DNA of 36,563 nucleotides from Sphingobacteriales bacterium (lineage in GTDB: Bacteria; Bacteroidota; Bacteroidia; Chitinophagales; Chitinophagaceae), in NCBI GenBank assembly GCA_900299255.1, contig OMJB01000039.1, forward strand, positions 1 to 36,563, read 5' to 3'. The position numbers and the translations under genes were made by a program. The notes under the pieces were generated by a model. It saw only the letters and a program-made list of their open reading frames with translations, made no database searches and had not been told where the DNA came from. Below, piece by piece: positions 15,153-23,614 of the stretch; position 1 is the first letter of the stretch, and every line of letters starts with the position of its first letter.

Positions 15153-15242
15153 GCTGATACCGATTGTACCCATCAGAAAATACGCTCCCTGTGAGCGCCA
15201 TGAAAGCACTAATGCCCTGGCCGTAACCAGGGCATTTTTTTT
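15153..15242 (+). ncRNA. Candidate small RNA or terminated leader
   Basis: A roughly 90-base transcript is predicted between the promoter-like sequence and a strong terminator, with no convincing reading frame of its own. It contains a small hairpin CGCTC-cctgt-GAGCG (about 15183-15197) and the terminator stem. It could be an independent small RNA, or the prematurely terminated leader of the CDP-sugar genes that begin at 15395. The 5' end is an estimate. Confidence 0.4.
15211..15242 (+). terminator. Strong rho-independent terminator without an upstream gene
   Basis: AATGCCCTGG (15211-15220), loop CCGTAA, CCAGGGCATT (15227-15236), running into eight T (15235-15242). It is oriented for the plus strand only. 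The nearest plus-strand gene ends 830 bases upstream, so it must end an unannotated transcript or attenuate the downstream operon. Confidence 0.9.
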
Positions 15243-15381
15243 GAGACTCCCCCACTCTGAAACGCATGTTACAAACACCTTTGCAAAAATGAAAAGACCA
15301 CGGTTAACAGGCGGTTGTACTTTTTGTCAATAATTAACTGATTTTCCTTTAACTGCCCTTAACCCTTTAAGGTTATTCTAG

Positions 15382-15389
15382 TATATTTG
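15382..15389 (+). promoter_or_regulatory. TAnnTTTG box immediately before rfbF
   Basis: TATATTTG is an exact -7 match but ends only five bases before the ATG at 15395. If used, it would make an almost leaderless mRNA. No -33 TTG is at the usual distance. Confidence 0.4.
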
Positions 15390-15394
15390 TTGCC

Positions 15395-16168
15395 ATGAAA
15401 GTAGTCATTTTCGCAGGTGGTCGCGGAACCCGGATTTCTGAAGAATCCTCCCTCCGGCCAAAGCCTATGATAGAAATAGGCGGTAAACCCATTTTATGGC
15501 ATATTATGAAGATTTACGCCTCTTACGGGCACACAGAATTCATGATCTGCCTGGGCTATAAAGCCCATGTCATTAAGGAGTATTTCGCCAATTATTTCCT
15601 GCACAATGCAGATATCACCGTAGACCTGTCCAACAATTCTCTTGAAGTACACAAGACAAGTGCCGAGCCGTTCAAGATTTCAATGATTGATACAGGATTG
15701 GATACCATGACTGCCGGAAGGCTGAAGCGCGTGCTGCCCTATCTGAACAATGAACCATTTATGCTTACATACGGTGATGGGGTGGCAGATATCAATATCG
15801 ACGAACTGCTAAAATACCATAAAAACAGCGGCAAGATCTGTACCATGACTGCCATACAGGCTACAAGCCGTTTTGGAGTAATCAAAATGGAAGACAGCGG
15901 CATCATTGATGGCTTTGAAGAGAAACCTGCCGATTCAGGCACCTGGATAAATGGCGGCTTTTTTGTGGTAGAACCCGAAATAAAAGATTACCTGCACGAT
16001 GATGCTGACGATATTATGTGGGAGCGCCAACCCATGAACGACCTCGCTGCCAACAAGCAGATTGGGGCCTACAAGCATCACTCTTTCTGGAAATGCATGG
16101 ACACGCTGAGGGATAAGGAAGAATTAGAAAACATGTGGCAAACCGAACCTTTATGGAAAAAATGGTAA
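15395..16168 (+). CDS. rfbF: Glucose-1-phosphate cytidylyltransferase
   Basis: Makes CDP-glucose from CTP and glucose-1-phosphate, the first step towards CDP-linked 6-deoxy and 3,6-dideoxy sugars for LPS. The 257-residue protein opens MKVVIFAGGRGTRISEESSL, with the nucleotide-binding G-G-R-G-T-R loop, followed by RPKPMIEIGGKPILWHIMK. LTYGDGVADINI carries the metal-binding Asp, and GFEEKP and WINGGFFV are substrate-site blocks. Length and wording are full-length RfbF rather than the dTDP enzyme RmlA. It overlaps rfbG by 16 bases, so the two are translationally linked. A TAnnTTTG box sits directly in front of the ATG. Confidence 0.95.
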   Translation: MKVVIFAGGRGTRISEESSLRPKPMIEIGGKPILWHIMKIYASYGHTEFMICLGYKAHVIKEYFANYFLHNADITVDLSNNSLEVHKTSAEPFKISMIDTGLDTMTAGRLKRVLPYLNNEPFMLTYGDGVADINIDELLKYHKNSGKICTMTAIQATSRFGVIKMEDSGIIDGFEEKPADSGTWINGGFFVVEPEIKDYLHDDADDIMWERQPMNDLAANKQIGAYKHHSFWKCMDTLRDKEELENMWQTEPLWKKW

Positions 16169-17238
16169 GTGCAGATTATCTGCGCTCAGTATATAAGGGT
16201 AAGCGTGTGCTGCTCACCGGTCATACTGGTTTCAAAGGTGCATGGATGCTGCAGATTCTGCATTGGCTTGGGGCTAATGTAAAGGGGTATTCGCTGGCTC
16301 CGGAAAAAAACAGCGACCTGTATCATCAGATAAAGGGCGATACACTGTGCTATAGCAGTGAGATTCAGGACATTTGCGATAAACAGAAACTGCAGACTGA
16401 GATGGGCCGTTTTCAGCCCGATTTTGTTTTTCACCTGGCAGCTCAGGCTTTAGTTCGCCGGGGCTATGATATGCCATCCTATACTTTTCTGGTAAATGCA
16501 CAGGGCACAGCACTTGTTCTGGATGCGATGCGCAGTATCGAAAATCCTGCGGTGGGCGTTATGATCACTACCGATAAAGTATATGATAATCCCGAACGTG
16601 GAGAACCATTTAAAGAGGACGACAAACTGGGTGGCTATGACCCTTATTCGGCAAGCAAAGCCGCTGCGGAAATTGTAATTGATTCTTACCGCAGGTCATT
16701 CTTTAACCCAAACGCCCATGCCAAACACAACAAGGCGATTGCAGCCGCGCGTGCTGGTAATGTAATTGGTGGTGGAGACTATTCTGATGACAGGATCATA
16801 CCAGATATTGTAAGGTCAATTGCATTCGGTGAAACGGTAGGATTAAGAAACCCAAACTCCATCAGGCCATGGCAGCATGTACTGGAGCCGCTGGGAGCCT
16901 ACTTGCTGCTGGGAGCAAAAATGAGTGAAGATCCGATTAAATACAGCACTGCATACAATTTCGGGCCAAACCCTGAGGATATGTTGACGGTAGAGGAACT
17001 TACGAAGATATTCATTGAAAGTTTTGGTGCAGGCAGTCATGAAACTATTCCGCAAACCGAAGCACCGCATGAAGCAAAACTGCTGTTGCTGGATAGTACC
17101 CGGGCTTATGAACACCTTGGCTGGAAATCTAAAATGGATGCCAGAACTGCCATACAATGGACAGCTGAATGGTATGCAGACAAGCACAGAAGTGCCCATG
17201 AAAAATGCATGTACCAGATAGAAAAATATTTCGGTTAA
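16153..17238 (+). CDS. rfbG: CDP-glucose 4,6-dehydratase
   Basis: Converts CDP-glucose to CDP-4-keto-6-deoxyglucose using bound NAD. It is a short-chain dehydrogenase-fold protein of 361 residues. The NAD loop is GKRVLLTGHTGFKGAWML, VMITTDKVYDNPE holds the catalytic Thr and Asp/Lys region, and YDPYSASKAAAEI holds the Tyr-x3-Lys pair. The block RPWQHVLEPLGAYLLL is typical of this enzyme. The ATG at 16153 (MEKMVSADYLRSVYKGKRV) is preferred over a GTG 18 bases upstream; a second ATG lies three codons on. It is in an operon with rfbF (overlapping) and the epimerase gene 56 bases downstream. Confidence 0.95.
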   Translation: MEKMVSADYLRSVYKGKRVLLTGHTGFKGAWMLQILHWLGANVKGYSLAPEKNSDLYHQIKGDTLCYSSEIQDICDKQKLQTEMGRFQPDFVFHLAAQALVRRGYDMPSYTFLVNAQGTALVLDAMRSIENPAVGVMITTDKVYDNPERGEPFKEDDKLGGYDPYSASKAAAEIVIDSYRRSFFNPNAHAKHNKAIAAARAGNVIGGGDYSDDRIIPDIVRSIAFGETVGLRNPNSIRPWQHVLEPLGAYLLLGAKMSEDPIKYSTAYNFGPNPEDMLTVEELTKIFIESFGAGSHETIPQTEAPHEAKLLLLDSTRAYEHLGWKSKMDARTAIQWTAEWYADKHRSAHEKCMYQIEKYFG

Positions 17239-17294
17239 TATGCCGGCTGGCAAGTTAAATTAATTCACCACAACTTCGGTTTTTATAGACAGTA

Positions 17295-17825
17295 ATGACA
17301 GCAAGCGCCATAATAAAACCATACCTGTTCACTATGCCCTCCTCGTCTGATGCAAGAGGGTCATTCGTGAAATCGTTCAGTGAAACGGCACTTAGAAATG
17401 CAGGTATAGAATTCACGCTGCGCGAAAGCTACTTTTCGTTTTCGAAGAAGGATGTAATACGCGGAATGCATTTTCAGCTGCCGCCTCATCAGCACAGCAA
17501 GGTTGTGTTTTGCCCTGTGGGCGCCATCCTTGATGTTATTGTTGACCTTCGCAAAGACTCACCCGGCTATCTCACCTGCATAGCTCATGAACTCTCTGCG
17601 GAAAACCACAAAGCCATATTTATACCAGAAGGATTTGCGCATGGCTTCAAATCCCTTACTGATGACGCACTTACCTACTACCTGGTATCCAGCGAATACA
17701 ATAAGGAACACGACACAGGCATCCGGTTTGATACTATTGGGTATGACTGGAAAACAGAACATCCGATCATATCTGAGAGAGACGTGTCATTTGCAGCGAT
17801 GCAAAATTTTGAGAGTCCTTTTTAA
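17295..17825 (+). CDS. RmlC-like nucleotide-sugar 3,5-epimerase (cupin)
   Basis: A 176-residue member of the dTDP-4-dehydrorhamnose 3,5-epimerase family. The key residues are kept: His59 in RGMHFQLPPHQHSK (base), Lys69 just after it, FIPEGFAHGFKSL with the second conserved His116, and Tyr135 in SSEYNKEH. Because it follows rfbF and rfbG, the likely substrate is a CDP-4-keto-6-deoxy sugar rather than the dTDP sugar; this is inferred from context. The final reductase or aminotransferase of a complete pathway is not next to it, since the following gene is tgt only 11 bases away. Cytoplasmic. Confidence 0.88.
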   Translation: MTASAIIKPYLFTMPSSSDARGSFVKSFSETALRNAGIEFTLRESYFSFSKKDVIRGMHFQLPPHQHSKVVFCPVGAILDVIVDLRKDSPGYLTCIAHELSAENHKAIFIPEGFAHGFKSLTDDALTYYLVSSEYNKEHDTGIRFDTIGYDWKTEHPIISERDVSFAAMQNFESPF

Positions 17826-17836
17826 ATTTCCTCCAG

Positions 17837-18967
17837 TTGACTTTCGACCTAATAAAAACAGACGGCCATTCATCTGCCCGCGCAGGAACAATTACTACGG
17901 ATCATGGAGTAATAGAGACGCCTATCTTCATGCCGGTAGGCACTGTAGGAAGTGTAAAAGCTGTGACACAGCAACAACTAAAGGAACATGTTGGCGCTAA
18001 AATCATTTTAGGCAATACCTACCATCTTTACCTTCGACCCGGAACAAAAATACTGGAAGAAGCAGGCGGCTTGCATAAATTCAATGGCTGGGACCGCCCC
18101 ATTCTAACTGACAGCGGCGGCTATCAGGTCTTTTCACTGGCTGCCAATAGAAAGATAAAAGAGGAGGGAGTTGTCTTCCAGTCGCATATTGATGGCTCCA
18201 GGCACTTGTTTACTCCTGAAAATGTGATCGACACCCAGCGGTCTATTGGTGCTGATATCATCATGGCATTTGATGAATGCCCGCCATACCCCTGCGAATA
18301 TACCTACGCACAGAAATCAATGGAGCTCACGCACAGATGGCTGGCAAGGTGTGTGCAGCATATGACTGATACCGAACCGAAATACGGCTATGGACAGTCA
18401 CTGTTTCCAATTGTTCAGGGCAGTGTGTTCAAAGACCTGAGAGAGGCATCATCTCAGTTTGTAGCATCTATGGAATGTGATGGTAACGCAATAGGTGGTC
18501 TATCGGTAGGTGAGCCGGAAGAAATGATGTACGAGATGTGTGCGCTTTGCTGCGAAAACCTTCATGCAGACAAACCCCGCTACCTGATGGGTGTAGGCAC
18601 TCCCTGGAATATTCTTGAAAACATTGCGCTCGGTATAGATATGTTTGATTGTGTGATGCCAACCCGGAACGGAAGAAACGGTATGTTATTCACAACGAAG
18701 GGTGTAATTAACATTAAAAACAAGAAGTGGGAAAACGATTTTTCTGTTATTGATGATGGACTTGAATGCGAAACCAGTCAGTTTTATACCAAGGCTTATT
18801 TAAGACACCTGTTTATTGCCGGCGAATTCTTAGGTTTAACAATTGCCAGTATCCATAACCTCGCTTTTTACCTACATTTGGTGAAGCAAGCGCGGCTACA
18901 CATTATCAATGGTGATTACAAAAGTTGGAAAAGTGAAATGATACCTGTGCTGAAACAACGCCTGTAG
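17837..18967 (+). CDS. tgt: tRNA-guanine transglycosylase
   Basis: Exchanges guanine 34 of Asp, Asn, His and Tyr tRNAs for the queuine precursor preQ1. The 376-residue protein has ETPIFMPVGTVGSVKAVT, LTDSGGYQVFSL (Asp92, base/recognition), IVQGSVF, GGLSVGE, and FDCVMPTRNGR (Asp271, nucleophile). The zinc site appears reduced: the usual Cys-x-Cys-x2-Cys positions read Leu309, Cys311 and Ser314, with His340 kept. No ATG fits the N-terminus; TTG at 17837 gives the normal start (TFDLIKTDG). It lies 11 bases after the epimerase gene and 36 before the permease gene, all on one strand. Confidence 0.95.
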   Translation: MTFDLIKTDGHSSARAGTITTDHGVIETPIFMPVGTVGSVKAVTQQQLKEHVGAKIILGNTYHLYLRPGTKILEEAGGLHKFNGWDRPILTDSGGYQVFSLAANRKIKEEGVVFQSHIDGSRHLFTPENVIDTQRSIGADIIMAFDECPPYPCEYTYAQKSMELTHRWLARCVQHMTDTEPKYGYGQSLFPIVQGSVFKDLREASSQFVASMECDGNAIGGLSVGEPEEMMYEMCALCCENLHADKPRYLMGVGTPWNILENIALGIDMFDCVMPTRNGRNGMLFTTKGVINIKNKKWENDFSVIDDGLECETSQFYTKAYLRHLFIAGEFLGLTIASIHNLAFYLHLVKQARLHIINGDYKSWKSEMIPVLKQRL

Positions 18968-19003
18968 TGTGCCCCTAACATCTGAGCAAATCTGAATTAC
19001 AAA

Positions 19004-20173
19004 TTGAGCAACGATAAACAGAACATATCTGCCAACACTCAGCCATCGGCTCAAAGCGATGCTCAGCCGGCATTACGTTTCTGGCGGATTTTCGGGTTGA
19101 AGCAGCTGGACGTATATCTGATCAAAAAATTCCTGAACACGTTTCTGTTTGCTATTTTGCTGATGGCACTGATCTCCTGCGTCATTGACTATTCAGAAAA
19201 AGTAGACAGCATTGTTCAAAAAAAGACCCCATTTCTTGAAGTAGCCAACTACTATAAGAACTTTATACCCCATATTGTCGCACTGCTTTTTCCCCTGTTT
19301 ATTTTCATTGCCACTATCTTTTTTACATCCAAGCTGGCATACAAATCTGAGATTATTGCCATTTTAGCAGGTGGCGTTTCCTATACGAGGTTCCTTCGGC
19401 CGTATGTAATCGGGGCTGGTTTCCTGTGTACTATTTCACTTGTGTTCAATCACTGGATCATCCCGTTAGCCAACAAACAACGAATTGCATTTGAAGACAA
19501 GTACATCAACGATGCCAACTTAAGGTGTGTTTCAGACAATATGCATCTGGGTATTTCCAGAAACACATACGTATACCTGCAGAACTACAGCTACAATTCC
19601 AATACCGGTAACCATTTTACAGAAGAGAAAATAGATGGTATTCTGCTGAAAGAAAAACTAATGGCCAACTATGTGACCTACGATACCATCAAAAAAATAT
19701 GGCACCTTCATAATGTTACCATTCGCAAAAACGATTCTGCGACGGAGAGTGTTACCAAATTTAATGAGCTGGAAAAGAAATATCCTTTTAGCCCTTCCGA
19801 CCTAAACAGAACCGACGCAATAAAAGAAGCATTGACAACATCCCAACTGGATGAATATGTAGAACGGGAGCGGCTACATGGCCGGGAAAACCTGAACTTC
19901 TACTATGTCGAGAAACACAGGCGTACAGCTCAGCCTTTTGCCGGATTTATACTCACCATAATTGGTGTTTGTATTGCAAGCAGAAAAATAAGAGGCGGCA
20001 GCGGGTTTCATCTTGCACTTGGCATTGTAATCAGTGCAGTTTACATAATGTTCCTGCAGGTTTCAACCACCTTCTCCACAAAAGCAAACCTTAATCCATT
20101 TCTGGCAGTATGGATCCCAAATTTCGTTTTTGCCGGAGTTGCCTGGTTTCTGTATAGAAAACAGGTTAAATAA
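19004..20173 (+). CDS. LptF/LptG-family LPS export permease
   Basis: An inner-membrane subunit of the Lpt system, which moves lipopolysaccharide from the inner to the outer membrane using LptB. The 389-residue protein has about six membrane segments (roughly 43-62, 92-108, 133-150, 308-326, 334-352 and 365-384). A periplasmic domain sits between the third and fourth, the YjgP/YjgQ layout. The opening LDVYLIKKFLNTFLFAILL and the block SEIIAILAGGVSYTRFLRPY are family hallmarks. Which of LptF or LptG it is cannot be told. A TTG at 19004 is the only plausible start, since the first internal Met lies in the first membrane helix. Together with the upstream sugar genes it supports an LPS-related run of genes. 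Confidence 0.9.
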   Translation: MSNDKQNISANTQPSAQSDAQPALRFWRIFGLKQLDVYLIKKFLNTFLFAILLMALISCVIDYSEKVDSIVQKKTPFLEVANYYKNFIPHIVALLFPLFIFIATIFFTSKLAYKSEIIAILAGGVSYTRFLRPYVIGAGFLCTISLVFNHWIIPLANKQRIAFEDKYINDANLRCVSDNMHLGISRNTYVYLQNYSYNSNTGNHFTEEKIDGILLKEKLMANYVTYDTIKKIWHLHNVTIRKNDSATESVTKFNELEKKYPFSPSDLNRTDAIKEALTTSQLDEYVERERLHGRENLNFYYVEKHRRTAQPFAGFILTIIGVCIASRKIRGGSGFHLALGIVISAVYIMFLQVSTTFSTKANLNPFLAVWIPNFVFAGVAWFLYRKQVK

Positions 20174-20207
20174 ACCCCAAAAAACAATGCTGGCATGAAT
20201 TCAATCT

Positions 20208-20897
20208 CTATACTCCGGCCGCACTGATTTCTTTCACAAGCCCATGTTCTATCCTTACAACCCGAGCCGGGTATTTTTGTATTATACTGTAATCGTGAGT
20301 AGCCATAATAAATGCGGTCTGATAATCACGGCAGATATTGAACAGCAGCTGCATAATTTCATCGGTTGTATCGGGATCAAGATTCCCGGTAGGCTCATCA
20401 GCAAGTATCAGCTTTGGGTTATTCAGCAAAGCCCTGGCAATGTCAACTCGCTGCTGCTCTCCTCCCGACATTTCGTAGGGCATTTTAGAACCTTTATTTT
20501 TCAGCCCAACTTTTGAAAGTACATTCTCAATTTTCTCCTTCATTAAATTTTTGTCCTTCCAGCCGGTAGCCTTTAGCACAAATTCCAGATTATGATAAAC
20601 ATCTCTGTCAGTAAGTAACCTAAAATCCTGAAAAACTATTCCCAGGTTACGCCTAAGTAATGGTATCTTCTGCCAGCTTAGTTCCTTTAAGTCAAAACCG
20701 GCTACATTCCCCTCTCCTTCCTTCAGGTAAAGTTCTCCATAAAGCGTTTTCAACAAGCTAGACTTACCGGTACCAGTCTTGCCAATCATATAAATGAACT
20801 CCCCTTTTTCTACCTCCAGATTTACATTATTCAGCACGAGAGTGTTCCCCTGAAAAATGTTGGCCTGTTTCAATGAAACGATACTCATATTTTCCAT
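20208..20897 (-). CDS. ftsE: FtsE-like ABC transporter ATP-binding protein
   Basis: ATPase of the FtsEX cell-division complex, which controls peptidoglycan hydrolases from the inner membrane. About 229 residues. Walker A is [18 protein letters not shown], the Q-loop is [15 protein letters not shown], the signature is [15 protein letters not shown], Walker B is [15 protein letters not shown], and the switch His is in ATHDYSI. The wording (tyrosine-rich opening, [17 protein letters not shown]) is closer to FtsE than to LolD or MacB. The ATG at 20897 ([11 protein letters not shown]) is chosen; the one at 20888 is possible. ftsX is not adjacent. It is convergent with the LptF/LptG gene, with only 34 bases between them. 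Confidence 0.88.
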   Translation of the reverse strand: MENMSIVSLKQANIFQGNTLVLNNVNLEVEKGEFIYMIGKTGTGKSSLLKTLYGELYLKEGEGNVAGFDLKELSWQKIPLLRRNLGIVFQDFRLLTDRDVYHNLEFVLKATGWKDKNLMKEKIENVLSKVGLKNKGSKMPYEMSGGEQQRVDIARALLNNPKLILADEPTGNLDPDTTDEIMQLLFNICRDYQTAFIMATHDYSIIQKYPARVVRIEHGLVKEISAAGV

Positions 20898-20912
20898 ACA
20901 CAGCGTTTGAAA

Positions 20913-20920
20913 CAAAGATA
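20913..20920 (-). promoter_or_regulatory. Putative -7 box of ftsE
   Basis: Plus-strand CAAAGATA reads TATCTTTG, an exact TAnnTTTG match 15 bases before the start codon; the -33 element is not clear. Confidence 0.4.
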
Positions 20921-20982
20921 ACAGCAATTGTAAACAAAAAACACAACAAGCATTGATATTATTTCTTCAAAAAATGGCGCAC

Positions 20983-21013
20983 AAAAAAGAGGCCGGAAAT
21001 TCCGGCCTCTTTT
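20983..21013. terminator. Terminator of the metalloprotease gene
   Basis: GAGGCCGG (20989-20996) and CCGGCCTC (21002-21009) with an AAATT loop. Six A precede it, which read as six T on the minus strand, and four T follow on the plus strand. It directly follows the M43 peptidase gene on the minus strand. Confidence 0.92.
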
Positions 21014-21032
21014 CAAACAAATTTTCATTTAC

Positions 21033-23459
21033 TTATTCTACTACCAATTTCTGAGTGCGTACCTGATTGCCGGTAACCACGCGCACCACATACATACCGC
21101 TGGCAGTCAAAGCTGATTTTGGTATCTCAATTGTTGTTTCGGTGCCGGTTACTGCAAGTGAAGCATGGTAAACTTCTTTGCCGGTAATATCAACAACAGA
21201 AACAGCAGCAGATGTATTCAGCTCATCTTTAAGGATAACGTAAGCACTTCCTGATGTAGGATTAGGCATTACAGCCATATTCTTATTGGCAAGCATTGTT
21301 TCATTAACTCCTGCCGGATAAGGGCTGAAAGTAATCCTGTCCATGTAGAAGTTGTTGCCTGTGCTCAGGTAACCGGGAACAAAAATGATTGCACCTGAAG
21401 TTGGGTCCCTATCTTCCATAAGTGCGGTACCCGGCCTGTAACGGAAACGGAACGTTGTATAATTAGTCCTCGCATCAGATGGGAGGTTCATGCTGAACCA
21501 CTGCCAGTCAGACTGAGATGTGGGTGCATAAGGAAGAGAAACTGAACCCTGTGTACACAAAGAACCTTTTGAAAGAATTGACAAGTTTTTCCATGTGGCG
21601 CCTTTATCAGTTGTGTACTGAATCAACAGTGTATCGTTAATGTTGTAACTGTTACTTGTGCGGGAAGCACCAGTGTAGTAAAAGTTCATACTGCAAGCAC
21701 CTGGATATAATGTGGATGAAAGGTCAAAAGGCACACTGTACAGGTCATCAAAATCGCCTCTTGGGTTTCCGGTTAAATTCAGGCTTCTGTCATCATAACC
21801 CACATATTCTATAGAATTATTGTCATCATACCCAATATTCGAAAGCTGCCAGTGCAGATTGTTGTCATAGTAGTTAAACATGGGCCATTTAGCAGTATCA
21901 GCTTTGTCAAATTCCTGATAATATCCAAGGCCAGGTGTACCTGCGTTATCTGCAACAAATAATGCGCGGTTCCATGTTGATGTAGTGTCACCGCTGTTAT
22001 TTCCAGTTACTTTCATTGTCAACGAAACCCAACCCGGATCAGTAAATTTGTTAGTAACAGCCCCTGTTGCTGTCAAAGTACCGGTAAATACTGCAGATGG
22101 AGTATAAGCAGTTGAAGGGAATGTCCACGTTGTGGCAGTAATGGTATCATTCCATGATTCATTGAGGAATTTAACTACCACATCAGGGAAGGTAAAGAAC
22201 TGGTGGCGGTCCATATAATTTGACTTGGCAATTACACCAACTGCAGAACTAGGCACTATCATAAATTCAGGGTATGGTTTCAGATCGCGGCGCGAATAGG
22301 GTACAAATTCCCTGCCATAAATAGTCACCGTGTCAATGCCCGAGCTTGTTAAGTCATATCTAGTTCCTATGGGCCTTAATAACGTACCACAACCTGTGTT
22401 TGCCAGGTTAGTGCTATCCCACAGATTTGAACGGAATGCAACCGCACTGTTCAGTGTGCCATGCATACGTTCTACCTGTCCTTTTGTAAACATATTCGTA
22501 CAGCTCGAATAATCCATCACATTCTGCACGTTAGTTGTATCAGGATAGTTGATTACCTGAAGATGGCCAAAATCATCAGTAAAAGTCTTATAATAGTTTG
22601 ACGCACAAGCAGAATCATTCAATGGGCATGTGCTGTAGTGGCCCTTTGTGGGTGGGGTATCATCAACACCGTCATCACCACATGCTTCACCGCAACCTTT
22701 ACCACTGCTGTTCCAGGTATGTGCCAGGCCTAAATAGTGGCCGGTTTCATGATCAAGCGTGCTGCCACCGTCACTTCCACCGTCATTAATCCATAAGTAA
22801 CCTGCAATAACACCATCGTACAAAGGATTGCTTGCTGATGATGAAGGGAAAGTAGCATATGCGAGAACCGTACCACCAGCAACGCCCATACCAATTACAT
22901 TTTCAAACCAGATGTTGTAATAATTAGATTGAGACCACTGATCCTGCTTTGCCTGATCATCGTATCCGTAAGTCAGGTAGGTATGTCTGTGGGTGATACC
23001 ATTTGTTGGGTTGCCATTAGGGTCAATGGTGGCCAGATGGAATCGAATTTTAGCATTGCCAATATATGGCTGAAACTCACTGACTACAGATGAAGTGTTG
23101 TTTCTGTGTGAATAGAAATCGTTCATTTCAGCTATCAGGTTATATATCTTATTATCCGACAATAACTCCGCACCATAATTGTGAACCACATGAACTACCA
23201 CCGGAATATCATAATAGCCGGTATCTTCGGAAGAAGTTGAGGTAGTTTTTGCGCCAGGTATACTATGGTGGCTTTTGTGAGCCTGCAGGTATTTCTGGAT
23301 ATAATCCTCACCTATCTTTTCATACAACTCGATCTTACTATCTTTTTGCTTGTATTTAGCATGCATTTCGTCTGCGCCACAAGGTTGTATGGTCTGAGAA
23401 ATGCCCTTGTTTAAGAAGCAGCCGAGAGCCACCATTAAAAATAAGTACTGTTTTTTCAT
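21033..23459 (-). CDS. Secreted M43 (pappalysin/cytophagalysin) zinc metalloprotease, T9SS cargo
   Basis: An 808-residue extracellular protease. A signal peptide (about 1-21) and a propeptide-like region precede the catalytic domain (about 85-350). The zinc site is DHETGHYLGLAHTW (His237, Glu238, His241, His247; HExxHxxGxxH) and the Met-turn is VMDYSSC. A Cys-rich loop (GCGEACGDDGVDDTPPT) is typical of M43B. Beta-sandwich regions follow (about 450-720), including a jelly-roll-like module from about 520. A T9SS type A sorting domain ends the protein (MPNPTSGSAYVIL to VRTQKLVVE). It should digest protein outside the cell. It is a single-gene unit with a strong terminator and a TATCTTTG box just before the start. 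Confidence 0.95.
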   Translation of the reverse strand: MKKQYLFLMVALGCFLNKGISQTIQPCGADEMHAKYKQKDSKIELYEKIGEDYIQKYLQAHKSHHSIPGAKTTSTSSEDTGYYDIPVVVHVVHNYGAELLSDNKIYNLIAEMNDFYSHRNNTSSVVSEFQPYIGNAKIRFHLATIDPNGNPTNGITHRHTYLTYGYDDQAKQDQWSQSNYYNIWFENVIGMGVAGGTVLAYATFPSSSASNPLYDGVIAGYLWINDGGSDGGSTLDHETGHYLGLAHTWNSSGKGCGEACGDDGVDDTPPTKGHYSTCPLNDSACASNYYKTFTDDFGHLQVINYPDTTNVQNVMDYSSCTNMFTKGQVERMHGTLNSAVAFRSNLWDSTNLANTGCGTLLRPIGTRYDLTSSGIDTVTIYGREFVPYSRRDLKPYPEFMIVPSSAVGVIAKSNYMDRHQFFTFPDVVVKFLNESWNDTITATTWTFPSTAYTPSAVFTGTLTATGAVTNKFTDPGWVSLTMKVTGNNSGDTTSTWNRALFVADNAGTPGLGYYQEFDKADTAKWPMFNYYDNNLHWQLSNIGYDDNNSIEYVGYDDRSLNLTGNPRGDFDDLYSVPFDLSSTLYPGACSMNFYYTGASRTSNSYNINDTLLIQYTTDKGATWKNLSILSKGSLCTQGSVSLPYAPTSQSDWQWFSMNLPSDARTNYTTFRFRYRPGTALMEDRDPTSGAIIFVPGYLSTGNNFYMDRITFSPYPAGVNETMLANKNMAVMPNPTSGSAYVILKDELNTSAAVSVVDITGKEVYHASLAVTGTETTIEIPKSALTASGMYVVRVVTGNQVRTQKLVVE

Positions 23460-23481
23460 TTGCTTTTGAGTTATAAAGATT

Positions 23482-23489
23482 CAAAGATA
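23482..23489 (-). promoter_or_regulatory. Putative -7 box of the M43 protease gene
   Basis: Plus-strand CAAAGATA reads TATCTTTG (exact TAnnTTTG) 22 bases before the start codon; no -33 TTG at standard spacing. Confidence 0.42.
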
Positions 23490-23614
23490 AATAAAAGAAT
23501 AAATTTCTGCTAAATTTTTTCCGTCAGGTTATTCAAACAGTGTTAATAACCGCTGATATAATCAATAGACGTATTTTTGAGTAAAAATCTTGGGTAGCTA
23601 AAAAAAAAATTGAC

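Noticed and set aside
15151-15333. Small reading frame (60 codons) across the 15.2 kb terminator
   Set aside because: It reads straight through the terminator stem and T-run and has no protein-like features; the segment is better explained as RNA.
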